Of a stretch of 64,000 nucleotides of DNA, positions 39,541-47,921 are shown one piece after another. The position numbers and the translations under genes were made by a program. Location: contig NZ_CP053921.1 in assembly GCF_013260645.1 (NCBI RefSeq), positions 930,001 to 994,000 on the forward strand, written 5' to 3'. This DNA is from Erythrobacter mangrovi. Lineage in GTDB: Bacteria; Pseudomonadota; Alphaproteobacteria; Sphingomonadales; Sphingomonadaceae. Position 1 is the stretch's first letter. Each line of letters opens with the position of its first letter. The notes under the pieces are model-generated. The model was given only the letters and a program-made list of their open reading frames with translations, did not search any database and had not been told where the DNA came from.

Positions 39541-41259
39541 CTAGTTTGCAGGGCCCTCTTCGCCTTCAGCGCGCGACATGACCTTGCGCTGGTTGGTCAG
39601 CAGCTCGTTCACGTCACCAGCCAGCCCGGGCTCGGCAACCACGCCCTGGGCGAGACCGCCGAGCGACGAGCCGTCCAGGCCCAACTCCTTCATCAGCCCG
39701 TCGAGAACCGGAGCCTGTGCCCGATAGGCCAGGGCCGCGCTGACTGCGTCGGTGGCAAGGTTGCCGGAGCCATTCCCGACCGCGGTTGCACCACCCGACG
39801 ACTTGCCGCCGCCATTGGTGAGCCCATCGACCTGGACGATCTTGATCGAATCGATCGCCTCCATCGGCTTGGCGCTCTCGCGGATCACCTCGGGCAGGAC
39901 CTTGAGCAGGGCCATCTTGGTCTGGAGCGAGATCTGGTCCGAGGACAGGATGTTCGCCGCCTCGTTGATCGCCCGCTGACCCGCAGCCTCGACCTCGAAG
40001 CGCACTCGTGCAGCTTCGGCACGGAGCTTTTCGGCCTCGGCCTCACCTTCCGCCTCGCGACGCATGGCTTCGGCGCGGTTGGTTGCGGCGTCCTTCTCTG
40101 CTTCGGCCTCGACCTTGATCTTGATCGCATCGCGCTCGGCGATCTTGGCCGCCTCGATCAGCTCGATCTTCTTGTTACGTTCGGCAATTTCACTTTCGCG
40201 GCTGGTGACGACCTGCTCCTCGGCGGCGACCGCCTTGGCGCGGGCTTCGTCGGCCACGGCCTTGGCCTGGCTTTCCTCGCGGCTCTTGTTCTGCACCGCG
40301 ATCTGCTGTTCCTGCCGGGCAATTTCGAGCGCGCGGGTCTGATCGATCCGGGCTTCCTCAACCAGGCGATCGGCTTCGATCTGCTGCGCGTCGACCTGCT
40401 TCTTGGCTTCGATCCGCGCAGCCTCCGCCTCGCGGTTGCGCTCGGCCTGTTCGCGGGCGATCTCTGCCGCTTGCGCCGCACGACGCACCTCGACTTCGCG
40501 CTCCTGCTCGAGCCGCGCATACTCCTTGTCGCGACTGATCTGGAAGCTGCGCTGGTCCGCCTCGAGGTTCTTGGTCTCCATCTGCACGCGCGTGTCCTGC
40601 TCGATGTCGTTACGCAGCTTCTTGCGCGCCTCGATCTGCTCAGTCAGCTTGGTCAGGCCCTCGGCGTCGAAGGCATTGTTCGCGTTGAAGTGCTCGATCG
40701 AAGTCTGGTCGAGACCGGTGAGCGAGACCGATTCCAGCTCGAGCCCGTTCATCGCGAGATCATTCGACGACACTTGCTGCACTTTCTGGACAAAGTCGGC
40801 GCGCTGCTCGTGCAACTCGTTCATGCTCATCCCCGCGGCGACCGAGCGCAGTGCGTCGACGAACTTGCCTTCGACGAGATCCTTCAGCAGCTCGGGCTGC
40901 ATGGTGCGCTGGCCAAGCGTCTGCGCGGCCATGGCTATGGCCTGGGCATCGGGGCGAACGCGGACGTAGAACTCCGCCTTCACGTCGATCCGCAGGCGGT
41001 CGAGCGTGATCAGCGCTTCATTGTCCCGGCGCACCACAGGCAGCACCAGCGTGTTCATGTTGACCGGCATGGTTTCATGGAAGACGGGCAGCACCAGGGC
41101 GCCACCGTTCATCACCACCTTTTCGCCACCCACGCCGGTTCGCACGAAGGCGACTTCCTTCGACGCCCGGCGATAGAGCTTGGCCAGGAACAGCCCGATG
41201 ATGAGGATGCCAAGGACGATTCCTCCAGCGAGGATGGCCCAGTCGATAAGATTTTGCAT
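39541..41259 (-). CDS. Flotillin family protein (YqiK-like)
   Basis: A 572-residue membrane-anchored flotillin. An N-terminal transmembrane helix (about residues 3-24, WAILAGGIVLGILIIGLFLAKLY) is followed by the PHB/SPFH domain (VRTGVGGEKVVMNGGALVLPVFHE) and a long coiled coil of repeated EAEAARIEAKKQ-type heptads (about 190-430). The C-terminal region is Gly/Ser-rich. Flotillins scaffold membrane microdomains. It begins 20 bp downstream of a YqiJ-like OB-fold membrane protein gene, the standard pairing of YqiJ-YqiK systems. ATG 41259 follows AAGGAG; a GTG two codons upstream is less likely. Confidence 0.93.
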   Translation of the reverse strand: MQNLIDWAILAGGIVLGILIIGLFLAKLYRRASKEVAFVRTGVGGEKVVMNGGALVLPVFHETMPVNMNTLVLPVVRRDNEALITLDRLRIDVKAEFYVRVRPDAQAIAMAAQTLGQRTMQPELLKDLVEGKFVDALRSVAAGMSMNELHEQRADFVQKVQQVSSNDLAMNGLELESVSLTGLDQTSIEHFNANNAFDAEGLTKLTEQIEARKKLRNDIEQDTRVQMETKNLEADQRSFQISRDKEYARLEQEREVEVRRAAQAAEIAREQAERNREAEAARIEAKKQVDAQQIEADRLVEEARIDQTRALEIARQEQQIAVQNKSREESQAKAVADEARAKAVAAEEQVVTSRESEIAERNKKIELIEAAKIAERDAIKIKVEAEAEKDAATNRAEAMRREAEGEAEAEKLRAEAARVRFEVEAAGQRAINEAANILSSDQISLQTKMALLKVLPEVIRESAKPMEAIDSIKIVQVDGLTNGGGKSSGGATAVGNGSGNLATDAVSAALAYRAQAPVLDGLMKELGLDGSSLGGLAQGVVAEPGLAGDVNELLTNQRKVMSRAEGEEGPAN

Positions 41260-41279
41260 TTCCACTCCTTGCTACAAAC

Positions 41280-41900
41280 TCAGTTGGGCGACAGGCGGCG
41301 TTCGGCCAGCGCGGTCGCGTAGAATTGATTGCCCTCGCGATGGACGAGGAGGACCTCGTCGCCTGCCAGGAACTCGGATGCCGTGTCATGTGGTTCGACC
41401 ATCACGTAATGGTCCTGTCCGTAGGCATCCTTCACCCGGGCGCGGGCGGGGAATCCGGCGCGCGCGACACCATCGGTGATCGTGCCGCGTCGGCCGAGCA
41501 GCGTGCCGGGATCGACCGCGCTGGTTTCGTCCTGCGGCAGGATTCGCCCAAGCGGCCGGGCAATCACGCCCGCCACCGGCAGGGCACCCCCTGCAGCCAG
41601 CACTGCGGCCAGCCAGCGATCGAACGGCGCGCCGGTAAAGGCGGCGGCCAGCTGTTGGATGCCGACCCCCATGCTCGCGAAGAGCAGCAGGAAGACGACC
41701 AGCCAGATCGTCAAAGGGATGCGCCCCAGCCCCAGCAGCGTGAGCAGTCCGTCGATCGGCCCAGCATGCAGTACGCCATCACCGTCGGCGTCGAGATCGA
41801 AGTCGATATCGAGCACGCCAAGCAATTGGATGACGAACAGCGCCAGAACCAAGACAAGGGCCACCGCGAACGGCAGGTTGTACGGTTCCAGTAATGTCAT
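41280..41900 (-). CDS. YqiJ-like OB-fold membrane protein
   Basis: A 206-residue protein with three or four transmembrane segments in the first 140 residues (FAVALVLVLALFVIQLLG, LTIWLVVFLLLFASMG, WLAAVLAAGGALPVAGVIA). A C-terminal OB-fold follows, with DPGTLLGRRGTITDGVARAGFPARARVKDAYGQDHYVMVEP and AGDEVLLVHREGNQFYAT. This is the NfeD/YqiJ architecture that partners flotillins in maintaining membrane domains. ATG 41900 has AAGGAGGACCG immediately upstream. A plausible promoter for this operon lies at 41967-41996. Confidence 0.85.
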   Translation of the reverse strand: MTLLEPYNLPFAVALVLVLALFVIQLLGVLDIDFDLDADGDGVLHAGPIDGLLTLLGLGRIPLTIWLVVFLLLFASMGVGIQQLAAAFTGAPFDRWLAAVLAAGGALPVAGVIARPLGRILPQDETSAVDPGTLLGRRGTITDGVARAGFPARARVKDAYGQDHYVMVEPHDTASEFLAGDEVLLVHREGNQFYATALAERRLSPN

Positions 41901-41966
41901 CGGTCCTCCTTTCTTTTGAATGTCGAGGACGAAAAACTCCGGCTTCCCGACCGAAGTCGAAAAGTT

Positions 41967-41996
41967 CTTATCCGTCGTCTTTTTCCATGAGGTCAA
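41967..41996 (-). promoter_or_regulatory. Putative sigma-70-type promoter of the yqiJ-flotillin operon
   Basis: Read on the minus strand, TTGACC (41996-41991) is followed after 18 bp by GATAAG (41972-41967). Both match the -35 and -10 consensus reasonably, and the predicted start lies about 60 nt before the yqiJ ATG. It is a visual match, not a measured promoter. Confidence 0.45.
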
Positions 41997-42337
41997 TTTA
42001 GCGATAACCGGGATCGTCCGGTAGGAATATGCGACGAACCGAGTTCGATTTTGCCTTCAAAGCGCTTCCGTCTAGGAACCCCGCGCTCGGTCAGCCCGCG
42101 CCCATACTGGGGCCGATTTTCCTACAGCTCGGCGCCTCGGTATTCCCCTTCGTACCGACCACCACGCGGCGGTCGTTCACAAGGGGCAGGCGAGTGCTGG
42201 CTGGGCAGTATGGAAGGTCACACTCGGGCACTATCCGCACAGCGAAAAGTCTTGGAAATTCATGTGCGTCGACCGAAGGTCACGGATTTCGCAACCGCCG
42301 TGCGCGTTCCACCCGCGCGCCTGTCGCTTGCTTCCGA
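41997..42337. other. Gene-free, AT-richer intergenic stretch
   Basis: Nothing convincing is coded here in either direction: the open frames are short or out of the local codon style. It lies between the putative yqiJ promoter and the DUF4259-like gene and is less GC-rich than its surroundings. It may be degenerate sequence or an acquired segment. Confidence 0.4.
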
Positions 42338-42418
42338 TCAGCTCATCAACTCGATGTATGTCCTGCTCCATACCGGAAGCTTTTCGAGCCGGGCTTCAAG
42401 GTCTGCAAGCTTTCTCCT

Positions 42419-42763
42419 CTAATACTCGACGCCCTCGCCGCGTTGCTCCCAGAACTCGATGAGTTGGCCACATGTAATTACCTCACGCACATTGCTCCGC
42501 GCGAGATGGAGGACTTCCAGTGTTGGATCACCCATCGCAGGCAACATAGCGGCCAGTTCTGGTGGAAGTTCGCCAGAAGGCGCTCCACAAATGGCTGCCA
42601 CGCATTCGGCCGCGACGATATTGCACACTTCATTGTATGCGTTCCACATCGCATAGTTGAGCAGAACTTCGCCGATCGAGATTATGTCTTCGGAAAGGGA
42701 TGCCACCATCATTCGGGCAGCATTGTTCTCGAACAGGCCGATCCCCGTAACCCGAAGCGACAT
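42419..42763 (-). CDS. DUF4259-like protein, possibly truncated by TAG
   Basis: A 114-residue protein starting MSLRVTGIGLFENNAARMM, similar in layout to DUF4259 proteins, with a central AAECVAAICGAPSGELPPELAAM and a C-terminal GQLIEFWEQRGEGVEY. ATG 42763 has an AGGGG ribosome-binding site. The frame stops at TAG 42421-42419 but continues in frame for 26 more codons as RRKLADLEARLEKLP to TGA at 42340-42338. That continuation matches the usual DUF4259 end, in which a tryptophan is followed by an L-D-L-ARL helix. The local GC content (about 50-53 % by eye) is below that of its neighbours, suggesting transfer. Function unknown. Confidence 0.6.
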   Translation of the reverse strand: MSLRVTGIGLFENNAARMMVASLSEDIISIGEVLLNYAMWNAYNEVCNIVAAECVAAICGAPSGELPPELAAMLPAMGDPTLEVLHLARSNVREVITCGQLIEFWEQRGEGVEY

Positions 42764-42823
42764 GACTATACCCCTGAGCGACTCGTAACTATCAGTACCA
42801 ATTGTGTTTCTTGGATAGGGAAG

Positions 42824-44125
42824 TCAAATTGCCTTGATACGCAAGGGCAGCGTCTTGAGCCCGCCGACGAAGGTCGATTTCGAGCGCGCGGGTTCGCCTG
42901 CCAGTTCGACGCTGTCGATGCGGTCGAGCAGGGTCTCGAACAGGATGCGCATTTCGAGCCGTGCAAGGTGCAGGCCCAGGCATTGGTGTGCGCCCGCGCC
43001 GAAGGCGAGGTGCCGGTTGGGGCTGCGTGCGGCATCGAAATGGCGCGGATCGTCGAACACGGCGGGATCGTGATTGGCCGCGACGTAGTTGATCATCAGC
43101 CAGTCGCCCTTGGCGATCTTCTGGCCGCCCACCTCGGTATCCTCGGCCGCGGTGCGCATAAAGTGCTGCACCGGCGTGGTCCAGCGGATCGCCTCTTCGA
43201 CGATTCCGGGGAGCAGCGAGCGGTCGGCCTTTACCTTGGCCCACTGTTCGGGGTCTTGCGCCAGCGCCAGCATCGCGCCGGCGGTGCTGGCCGAAGTGGT
43301 ATCGTGCCCGGCCGCAGCGACGATGATGTAATAGCCCATCATGTCGCGATCGTTGAGCGGTTCGCCGTCGACCATGGCATTGGCGATGGTGCTGGCAACA
43401 TCGCCACTGGGATTGGCGCGCTTCTCAGCCGTAAGCTTGGCGAAATAGGCCTCGAAGTCCTTGACCGCGCCGGCCACGATCTGGGTGATTACATCGGGCG
43501 GAAGATCCTTGATGCCCGATTGGTTGAGGTCCTCGTCCGAACCGCCGAACAATTGCTGCGTCAGCATCAACATGCGCGGCTCGTCTTCTTCGGGCACACC
43601 GAGGATCTGCATCACCACATGCAGCGGATAGGGTGCCGAGACGAGTTTGCAGAAATCGAGCTCAGGCCCCGCATCGATCATTCGCTGGACGGTCGCCTGT
43701 GCGATCTTGCGGATCTCGTCCTCGATACCGCGTAGGTTCTTGGGCATGAACCATTCCTGCGTCAGCTTGCGGTACTTCATGTGGATCGGCGCATCGAAGG
43801 TAACCAGGCTCGCCACCATATGCTCGCTGCCGCCGCTGAACTGCTTGGCGAACTCGATCCCCTCGGTCAGGCTGAAGACGACGGTGCGCGGATTGTTGAG
43901 GAAGGTAGCGTTGTCCTTCGATACGCGCATCGCATCATCATAGCGGGTGAGCAGCCAGAACGGCGGGTGCACCGCATCTTCGCTGGCTTCCACCCAGGCG
44001 ACGGGCATCTCTTCCCGCAGGCGATCGAAGGTGTCGAGCAGCGGGTCCCATGCGGCATAGCTGGTCGGATCGATGACCGCGCGGGCCGTCACCGGATCGA
44101 GCCGGGGCTTGTCCTGCGTGGCCAT
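42824..44125 (-). CDS. Cytochrome P450
   Basis: A 433-residue soluble bacterial P450. The haem-ligand cysteine is C382 in FGAGAHQCLGLHLAR, the I-helix oxygen-activation motif is AAGHDTTS (about residues 272-278), and the ExxR pair lies in EEAIRWT. No membrane anchor or fused reductase is present, so it needs ferredoxin partners not encoded nearby. Its ATG overlaps the stop of the acyl-CoA synthetase gene (TGATG), so the pair is co-translated. Similarity in style to terpene/steroid-degrading P450s is only suggestive; the substrate is unknown. Confidence 0.93.
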   Translation of the reverse strand: MATQDKPRLDPVTARAVIDPTSYAAWDPLLDTFDRLREEMPVAWVEASEDAVHPPFWLLTRYDDAMRVSKDNATFLNNPRTVVFSLTEGIEFAKQFSGGSEHMVASLVTFDAPIHMKYRKLTQEWFMPKNLRGIEDEIRKIAQATVQRMIDAGPELDFCKLVSAPYPLHVVMQILGVPEEDEPRMLMLTQQLFGGSDEDLNQSGIKDLPPDVITQIVAGAVKDFEAYFAKLTAEKRANPSGDVASTIANAMVDGEPLNDRDMMGYYIIVAAAGHDTTSASTAGAMLALAQDPEQWAKVKADRSLLPGIVEEAIRWTTPVQHFMRTAAEDTEVGGQKIAKGDWLMINYVAANHDPAVFDDPRHFDAARSPNRHLAFGAGAHQCLGLHLARLEMRILFETLLDRIDSVELAGEPARSKSTFVGGLKTLPLRIKAI

Positions 44126-45672
44126 CAGGCCTGCTCCGTCTCGGCTTCGGCCTTGCGCAGATACTCGTCACGCAGCTCGCGCTTGTACAGCTTGCCATTC
44201 GCTTCGCGCGGCAGCTGCGCACGGAAGTCGAACAGCTTGGGCATCTTGATCTTCGACAGGCTGGGCGCGAGGAAATCGCGCAGCTCGGCCTCGAGGGCGG
44301 GGCCCGCATCGGCCATATCCATCGGCTGGACCACCGCGACGACCTTTTCGCCGAAGTCGGGGCAGGGCGCGCCAATCACCGCCGCGTCCATCACCTTGTC
44401 ATGCGTGACCAGCAGGTTCTCGATCTCTTGCGGATAGATGTTGACCCCGCCCGAGATAATCATGTGGCTCTTGCGGTCGGTGAGGTAGAGATAGCCGTCT
44501 TCGTCGACGTGGCCGATATCGCCCAGTGTCATCCAGCCCTTGGGGTGCATGGCTTCGGCGGTCTTGGCCGGATCGTTGTGGTAGGTCGGAACGGTGTCGT
44601 TCTCGAAATAGAGCAGTCCATCAGTACCCGCCGGCACTTCCTCACCGTCGGGCCCACAGACGTGCAGCACGCCGTGGATCGCCTTGCCGACGCTGCCGGG
44701 ATGGGCGAGCCAGTCTTCCGACTTGATCAGCGTCATGCCGATGCCTTCGGACCCGGCGTAATATTCGATGATGATCGGACCCCACCATTCGATCATCGCC
44801 CGCTTGACCGGGACGGGACAGGGCGCGGCGGCATGGATCGCCCGCTGGTGGCTGGAGAGGTCGTAGCGACTGCGCACTTCGGGATCGAGCTTGAGCATGC
44901 GCACGAAATGGGTCGGGACCCATTGGCTGTCGGTCACCCGGTACTTTTCAATCGTGGCCAGGGCGAACTCGGGGTCGAATTTCTCCATCACCACAACCGT
45001 CGCACCGAGCCGATGGGCAGTGGTGCACCAGCCGAGCGGGGCGGCGTGATAGAGCGGTGCGGGCGAGAGGTAGACCATCGACCCATCGCTGGGCCACCCT
45101 GCCCCCATCACCGCGAGCCCCATCAGCGGCGTTACCTGCTGGATGTCTTCGTCGGTCGGCGGGGCCGGGCGCACCCCTTTGGGCCTGCCGGTGGTACCGG
45201 AAGAGTAAAGCATGTACTGCCCAACCTGCTGGTCATCGATCGGTGCGGCAGGTTGCGCCGCCAAAGCCGTCGCGAGGCTTTCCTCGCCGCTGCCGCCGAC
45301 CAGCAGCATCGGCAGTCCGGGGCACTCGGCGCGAATGCCGGGGATCACTTCATCGAAGTAGCGGCTGGTAATCAGCAGCTTCGCATCGCTGTCATTGAGG
45401 ATGTAGGCGATCTCGGGCGCGGTCAGCCGGGTCGAAATCGGCACCATCATGATCCCGCAGCGCTGCGCTCCCCAGACCAGCTGGAGGTAGTCGATGGTAT
45501 TTTCCATGAGGATCGCCACATGATCGCCCCGGCCAAGGCCACGCTCACGCATCAGCCGGGCGAAGCGGTTAGCGTAGTCGTCCATCTGGCCATAGGTGAC
45601 GGTTTCGCCGCTACCGGCCATGATCAGGGCCGGATGATCGGGGCGTACCTTGGCATGGGCTATCGGGTGCAT
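44125..45672 (-). CDS. Acyl-CoA synthetase (AMP-forming, FadD-like)
   Basis: A 515-residue adenylate-forming enzyme. The AMP-binding P-loop is YSSGTTGRPKG at residues 156-166, the adenine-binding YYAGSEGIGMTL region follows, and the C-terminal GWMTLGDIGHVDEDGYLYLTDR and ANGKLYKRELR (catalytic lysine) motifs are intact. It activates a carboxylic acid to its CoA thioester; which acid is unknown. ATG 45672 has GAGAGGAAAACC upstream. Coupling to a P450 suggests a catabolic module in which a hydroxylated or carboxylated hydrophobic compound is activated for beta-oxidation. Confidence 0.92.
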   Translation of the reverse strand: MHPIAHAKVRPDHPALIMAGSGETVTYGQMDDYANRFARLMRERGLGRGDHVAILMENTIDYLQLVWGAQRCGIMMVPISTRLTAPEIAYILNDSDAKLLITSRYFDEVIPGIRAECPGLPMLLVGGSGEESLATALAAQPAAPIDDQQVGQYMLYSSGTTGRPKGVRPAPPTDEDIQQVTPLMGLAVMGAGWPSDGSMVYLSPAPLYHAAPLGWCTTAHRLGATVVVMEKFDPEFALATIEKYRVTDSQWVPTHFVRMLKLDPEVRSRYDLSSHQRAIHAAAPCPVPVKRAMIEWWGPIIIEYYAGSEGIGMTLIKSEDWLAHPGSVGKAIHGVLHVCGPDGEEVPAGTDGLLYFENDTVPTYHNDPAKTAEAMHPKGWMTLGDIGHVDEDGYLYLTDRKSHMIISGGVNIYPQEIENLLVTHDKVMDAAVIGAPCPDFGEKVVAVVQPMDMADAGPALEAELRDFLAPSLSKIKMPKLFDFRAQLPREANGKLYKRELRDEYLRKAEAETEQA

Positions 45673-45753
45673 GGTTTTCCTCTCTCCTCCGCCGGTCCTT
45701 TGCAGACTCATCCGGTTGCGAGAAGAAACCTACCTAAGCCACCAGCGCGGGCA

Positions 45754-45786
45754 AGAAAAAAGGGCGGCGGGAAGCCCCGTCGCCCT
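45754..45786 (-). terminator. Intrinsic terminator of the M23 peptidase gene
   Basis: On the minus strand AGGGCGACGGGG at 45786 pairs with the complementary CCCGCCGCCCT (one G-T), and TTTTTT follows directly at 45761-45756. It lies about 30 bp past the M23 stop and about 80 bp before the synthetase start, so it separates the two transcription units. Confidence 0.88.
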
Positions 45787-45816
45787 GCTTTCCTGTCCCC
45801 AATGGGGCGTTGCGGC

Positions 45817-46506
45817 TCAGTTATCGTCGCCGTCGCCCTGGCCACCGGTACCCATCGCCAGCGCATAGGCGCGCTGCGCATCCGATTCGACCATGTACGG
45901 GATCGGATTGACCGCTTCGCCACCGATGCGGACTTCATAATGCAGGTGGGGGCCGGTCGAACGGCCGGTCGAGCCGACGTAACCGATAATGTCGCCCTTC
46001 TGGACGCGCGTGCCCGGCGCAACCGCGATGCGCGACATATGAGCATAGCGGGTCTGCAGTTCGGCGCCATGCTCGAGCGAGACGAAATTGCCGTAGCTCG
46101 AGAACCATTCGGCCTTGCTGACATAGCCGTCAGCCGTGGCGTAGATCGGGGTGCCCATCGGCGCGGAAAGGTCGACGCCCTTGTGATTGCGCCGACCGCC
46201 AAGCACCGGGTGCGTCCGCATGCCGAAATCGCTGGTCAGCGTGGTATTGTCGAGCGGGAGGCGCGAAGGCACGGCAACCAGCGCATGAGCCGGAATACCT
46301 GCCGGACGGCCAACTTCTTCCCAGTTTGCGAAGAGTTGCTGGAACTGCGCGTCATCACCGTCTTCGATCGTGCCGGCGACGCGGCTTACGTCGATCGTTC
46401 CGACCGCAGCAGCGGTGTTGGTGTCGCCAGCATGTGCCGGTGCGGCAGCGATCGAAAGCCCTGCGGCGATAATCGCGATTACAAGCGAGTTACGCTTGGA
46501 AGCCAT
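45817..46506 (-). CDS. M23 family metallopeptidase, exported
   Basis: A 229-residue periplasmic LytM-type peptidase. The signal peptide ends around AAPAHAG (residue 27). The zinc site is intact: H108 and D112 in RNHKGVDLS, and H187-L-H189 in PHLHYE, with H156 in YAHMS as the catalytic histidine. GMRTHPVLGGRRNHKG is the family signature. It should cut peptidoglycan cross-bridges or act in cell-wall remodelling. ATG 46506 is chosen; an in-frame start five codons upstream would only lengthen the signal peptide. Its own terminator follows. Confidence 0.93.
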   Translation of the reverse strand: MASKRNSLVIAIIAAGLSIAAAPAHAGDTNTAAAVGTIDVSRVAGTIEDGDDAQFQQLFANWEEVGRPAGIPAHALVAVPSRLPLDNTTLTSDFGMRTHPVLGGRRNHKGVDLSAPMGTPIYATADGYVSKAEWFSSYGNFVSLEHGAELQTRYAHMSRIAVAPGTRVQKGDIIGYVGSTGRSTGPHLHYEVRIGGEAVNPIPYMVESDAQRAYALAMGTGGQGDGDDN

Positions 46507-46647
46507 TGCAAACCCGTCCATCCGGCGCTCTTGCGCCCGTTCGCTTCCCGACGACCTGGACTTCCCCTGCCCGCGCCACCGAAATCATTCAACACTGCCG
46601 GAACCCCCCGGCGTCTCGTGGATTTGGGTTATCGGTGAAAAAGTTAA

Positions 46648-47448
46648 TCAGGCAATAGCCGCGTAGTAGCTGCGCGGTAAGCCGCCTGCCAAACGCGCTG
46701 AGTCGTTGAACGGCCCTTTGAGCCCCCCGGAAAAGTGCGTTTCCACCAGTTTCCGCCACAATTCCCGCGCGTTCTCGCCACGACGGGCGGCCACCGCGTG
46801 AAAATGCTTGGAGCCGATGGCGACATGACGAATTTCGTCGTCAAGGATTCGTTTCAGAATTTTCGCCCCGTTTTCATCACCTTGCACGCGCACCCGGTCG
46901 AGCGTGGCCGGGGTTACATCGAGTCCACGCGCCTCCAGCACCATGGGAACGATCGCAAGCCGCGCGGCAACATCGTGCGAGGTGTCGCGCGCCGCGCTCC
47001 ACAGCCCGTCGTGCGCAGGCAACGCTCCGTAGCAGGAACCCAGCGAATCGAGTTTCCGCGCCAGCAGCGCAAAGTGCATCGCTTCATCGGCTGCGACAGA
47101 AAGAAATTCGGAAACAAAGGCTTGCCCCATCGAATCGCCGAATCGCCCGGCCATATCGAGGGCAAGGTCGATCGCGACGAATTCGATGTGCGCGAGTGCA
47201 TGCCACAGCGCGATCCGGTTCCGTTCCGACCCCATCTTACCGCGCTTGGGCATCCGTCCGGGCGGCAGCAATTCGAGGTTCCCGGGCCATGCGGGACGCG
47301 CCGGCATCTCCACATCAAAGGTGAAATCGAGCCGCCCGAGCCGCCAATCGCGCGCAACCTGGCGCGCAGCGAAGACCTTGGCGGTCGGATCGCCAGTGAG
47401 CAGCGCAGCACGGATCGCTGCCGCGATGCTGCGCCGCCCCGACGTCAT
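46648..47448 (-). CDS. Ferritin-like domain protein (DUF455-type)
   Basis: A 266-residue helical protein with a ferritin-like four-helix fold. Possible metal ligands occur in the ALAHIEFVAIDLALDM helix (E, H), in AADEAMHFALLARKL (E, H), and in LDDEIRHVAIGSKHFH (E, H). This spacing is that of the DUF455 family, whose members include proteins linked to tRNA hydroxylation or stress. ATG 47448 overlaps the bcp stop by four bases (ATGA), making it the last gene of the glnE-bcp-DUF455 unit. The iron role is inferred from motif spacing. Confidence 0.82.
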   Translation of the reverse strand: MTSGRRSIAAAIRAALLTGDPTAKVFAARQVARDWRLGRLDFTFDVEMPARPAWPGNLELLPPGRMPKRGKMGSERNRIALWHALAHIEFVAIDLALDMAGRFGDSMGQAFVSEFLSVAADEAMHFALLARKLDSLGSCYGALPAHDGLWSAARDTSHDVAARLAIVPMVLEARGLDVTPATLDRVRVQGDENGAKILKRILDDEIRHVAIGSKHFHAVAARRGENARELWRKLVETHFSGGLKGPFNDSARLAGGLPRSYYAAIA

Positions 47449-47921
47449 GCGCCGCGTGCCGCCGCCAGCACTTCCTCGGCGTGACCTTTGACCTTCACCT
47501 TGGGCCACACCTGCGCGATCGTTCCGTCTTCGGCGATCAGATAGGTCGCGCGGACCATGCCCATGTAAGTCCGCCCGTACATCTGCTTTTCGGCCCAGAC
47601 CCCCAGCGCATCCGAAAGGCCGCCATCTTCGGCATCGGTGGCGAGGTCGATCGACAGGCCGTGCTTGTCGATGAACTTCTGGTGCTTCTTCGGTGGATCC
47701 TTGCTCACTCCCAATAGCGCCACGCCCACCTTGTCGAATTCGGCCTTGAGTGCCGAAAAGTCCTTCGCCTCGGTGGTGCAACCGGGCGTATCGTCCTTGG
47801 GGTAGAAGTAGACCACCGCCTTGCGCCCCCTGAAGTCGGAAGGGCGTACCGTGCCACCGTCCGGCTTCTCCATCGCGATGTCGGGCATCGGGTCACCCAC
47901 GCCAGGCGCGTTCTTGCTCAT
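47445..47921 (-). CDS. bcp: Thioredoxin-dependent peroxiredoxin (Bcp type), single-cysteine
   Basis: A 158-residue peroxiredoxin of the Bcp/PrxQ family that reduces hydroperoxides. The peroxidatic cysteine is C48 in DDTPGCTTEAKDF. The resolving cysteine of typical PrxQ proteins, five residues later, is replaced by lysine, and no other cysteine occurs in the protein, so it should resolve by an external thiol. ATG 47921 overlaps the glnE stop (TGATG). A ferritin-like gene follows with an overlap, so the unit pairs nitrogen control with oxidative-stress proteins. Confidence 0.92.
   Translation of the reverse strand: MSKNAPGVGDPMPDIAMEKPDGGTVRPSDFRGRKAVVYFYPKDDTPGCTTEAKDFSALKAEFDKVGVALLGVSKDPPKKHQKFIDKHGLSIDLATDAEDGGLSDALGVWAEKQMYGRTYMGMVRATYLIAEDGTIAQVWPKVKVKGHAEEVLAAARGA

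Noticed and set aside
42029..43735. A 568-codon plus-strand frame running from the gap into the P450 gene
   Set aside because: Most of it is antisense to the P450, and its 5' part has no plausible protein-like features.
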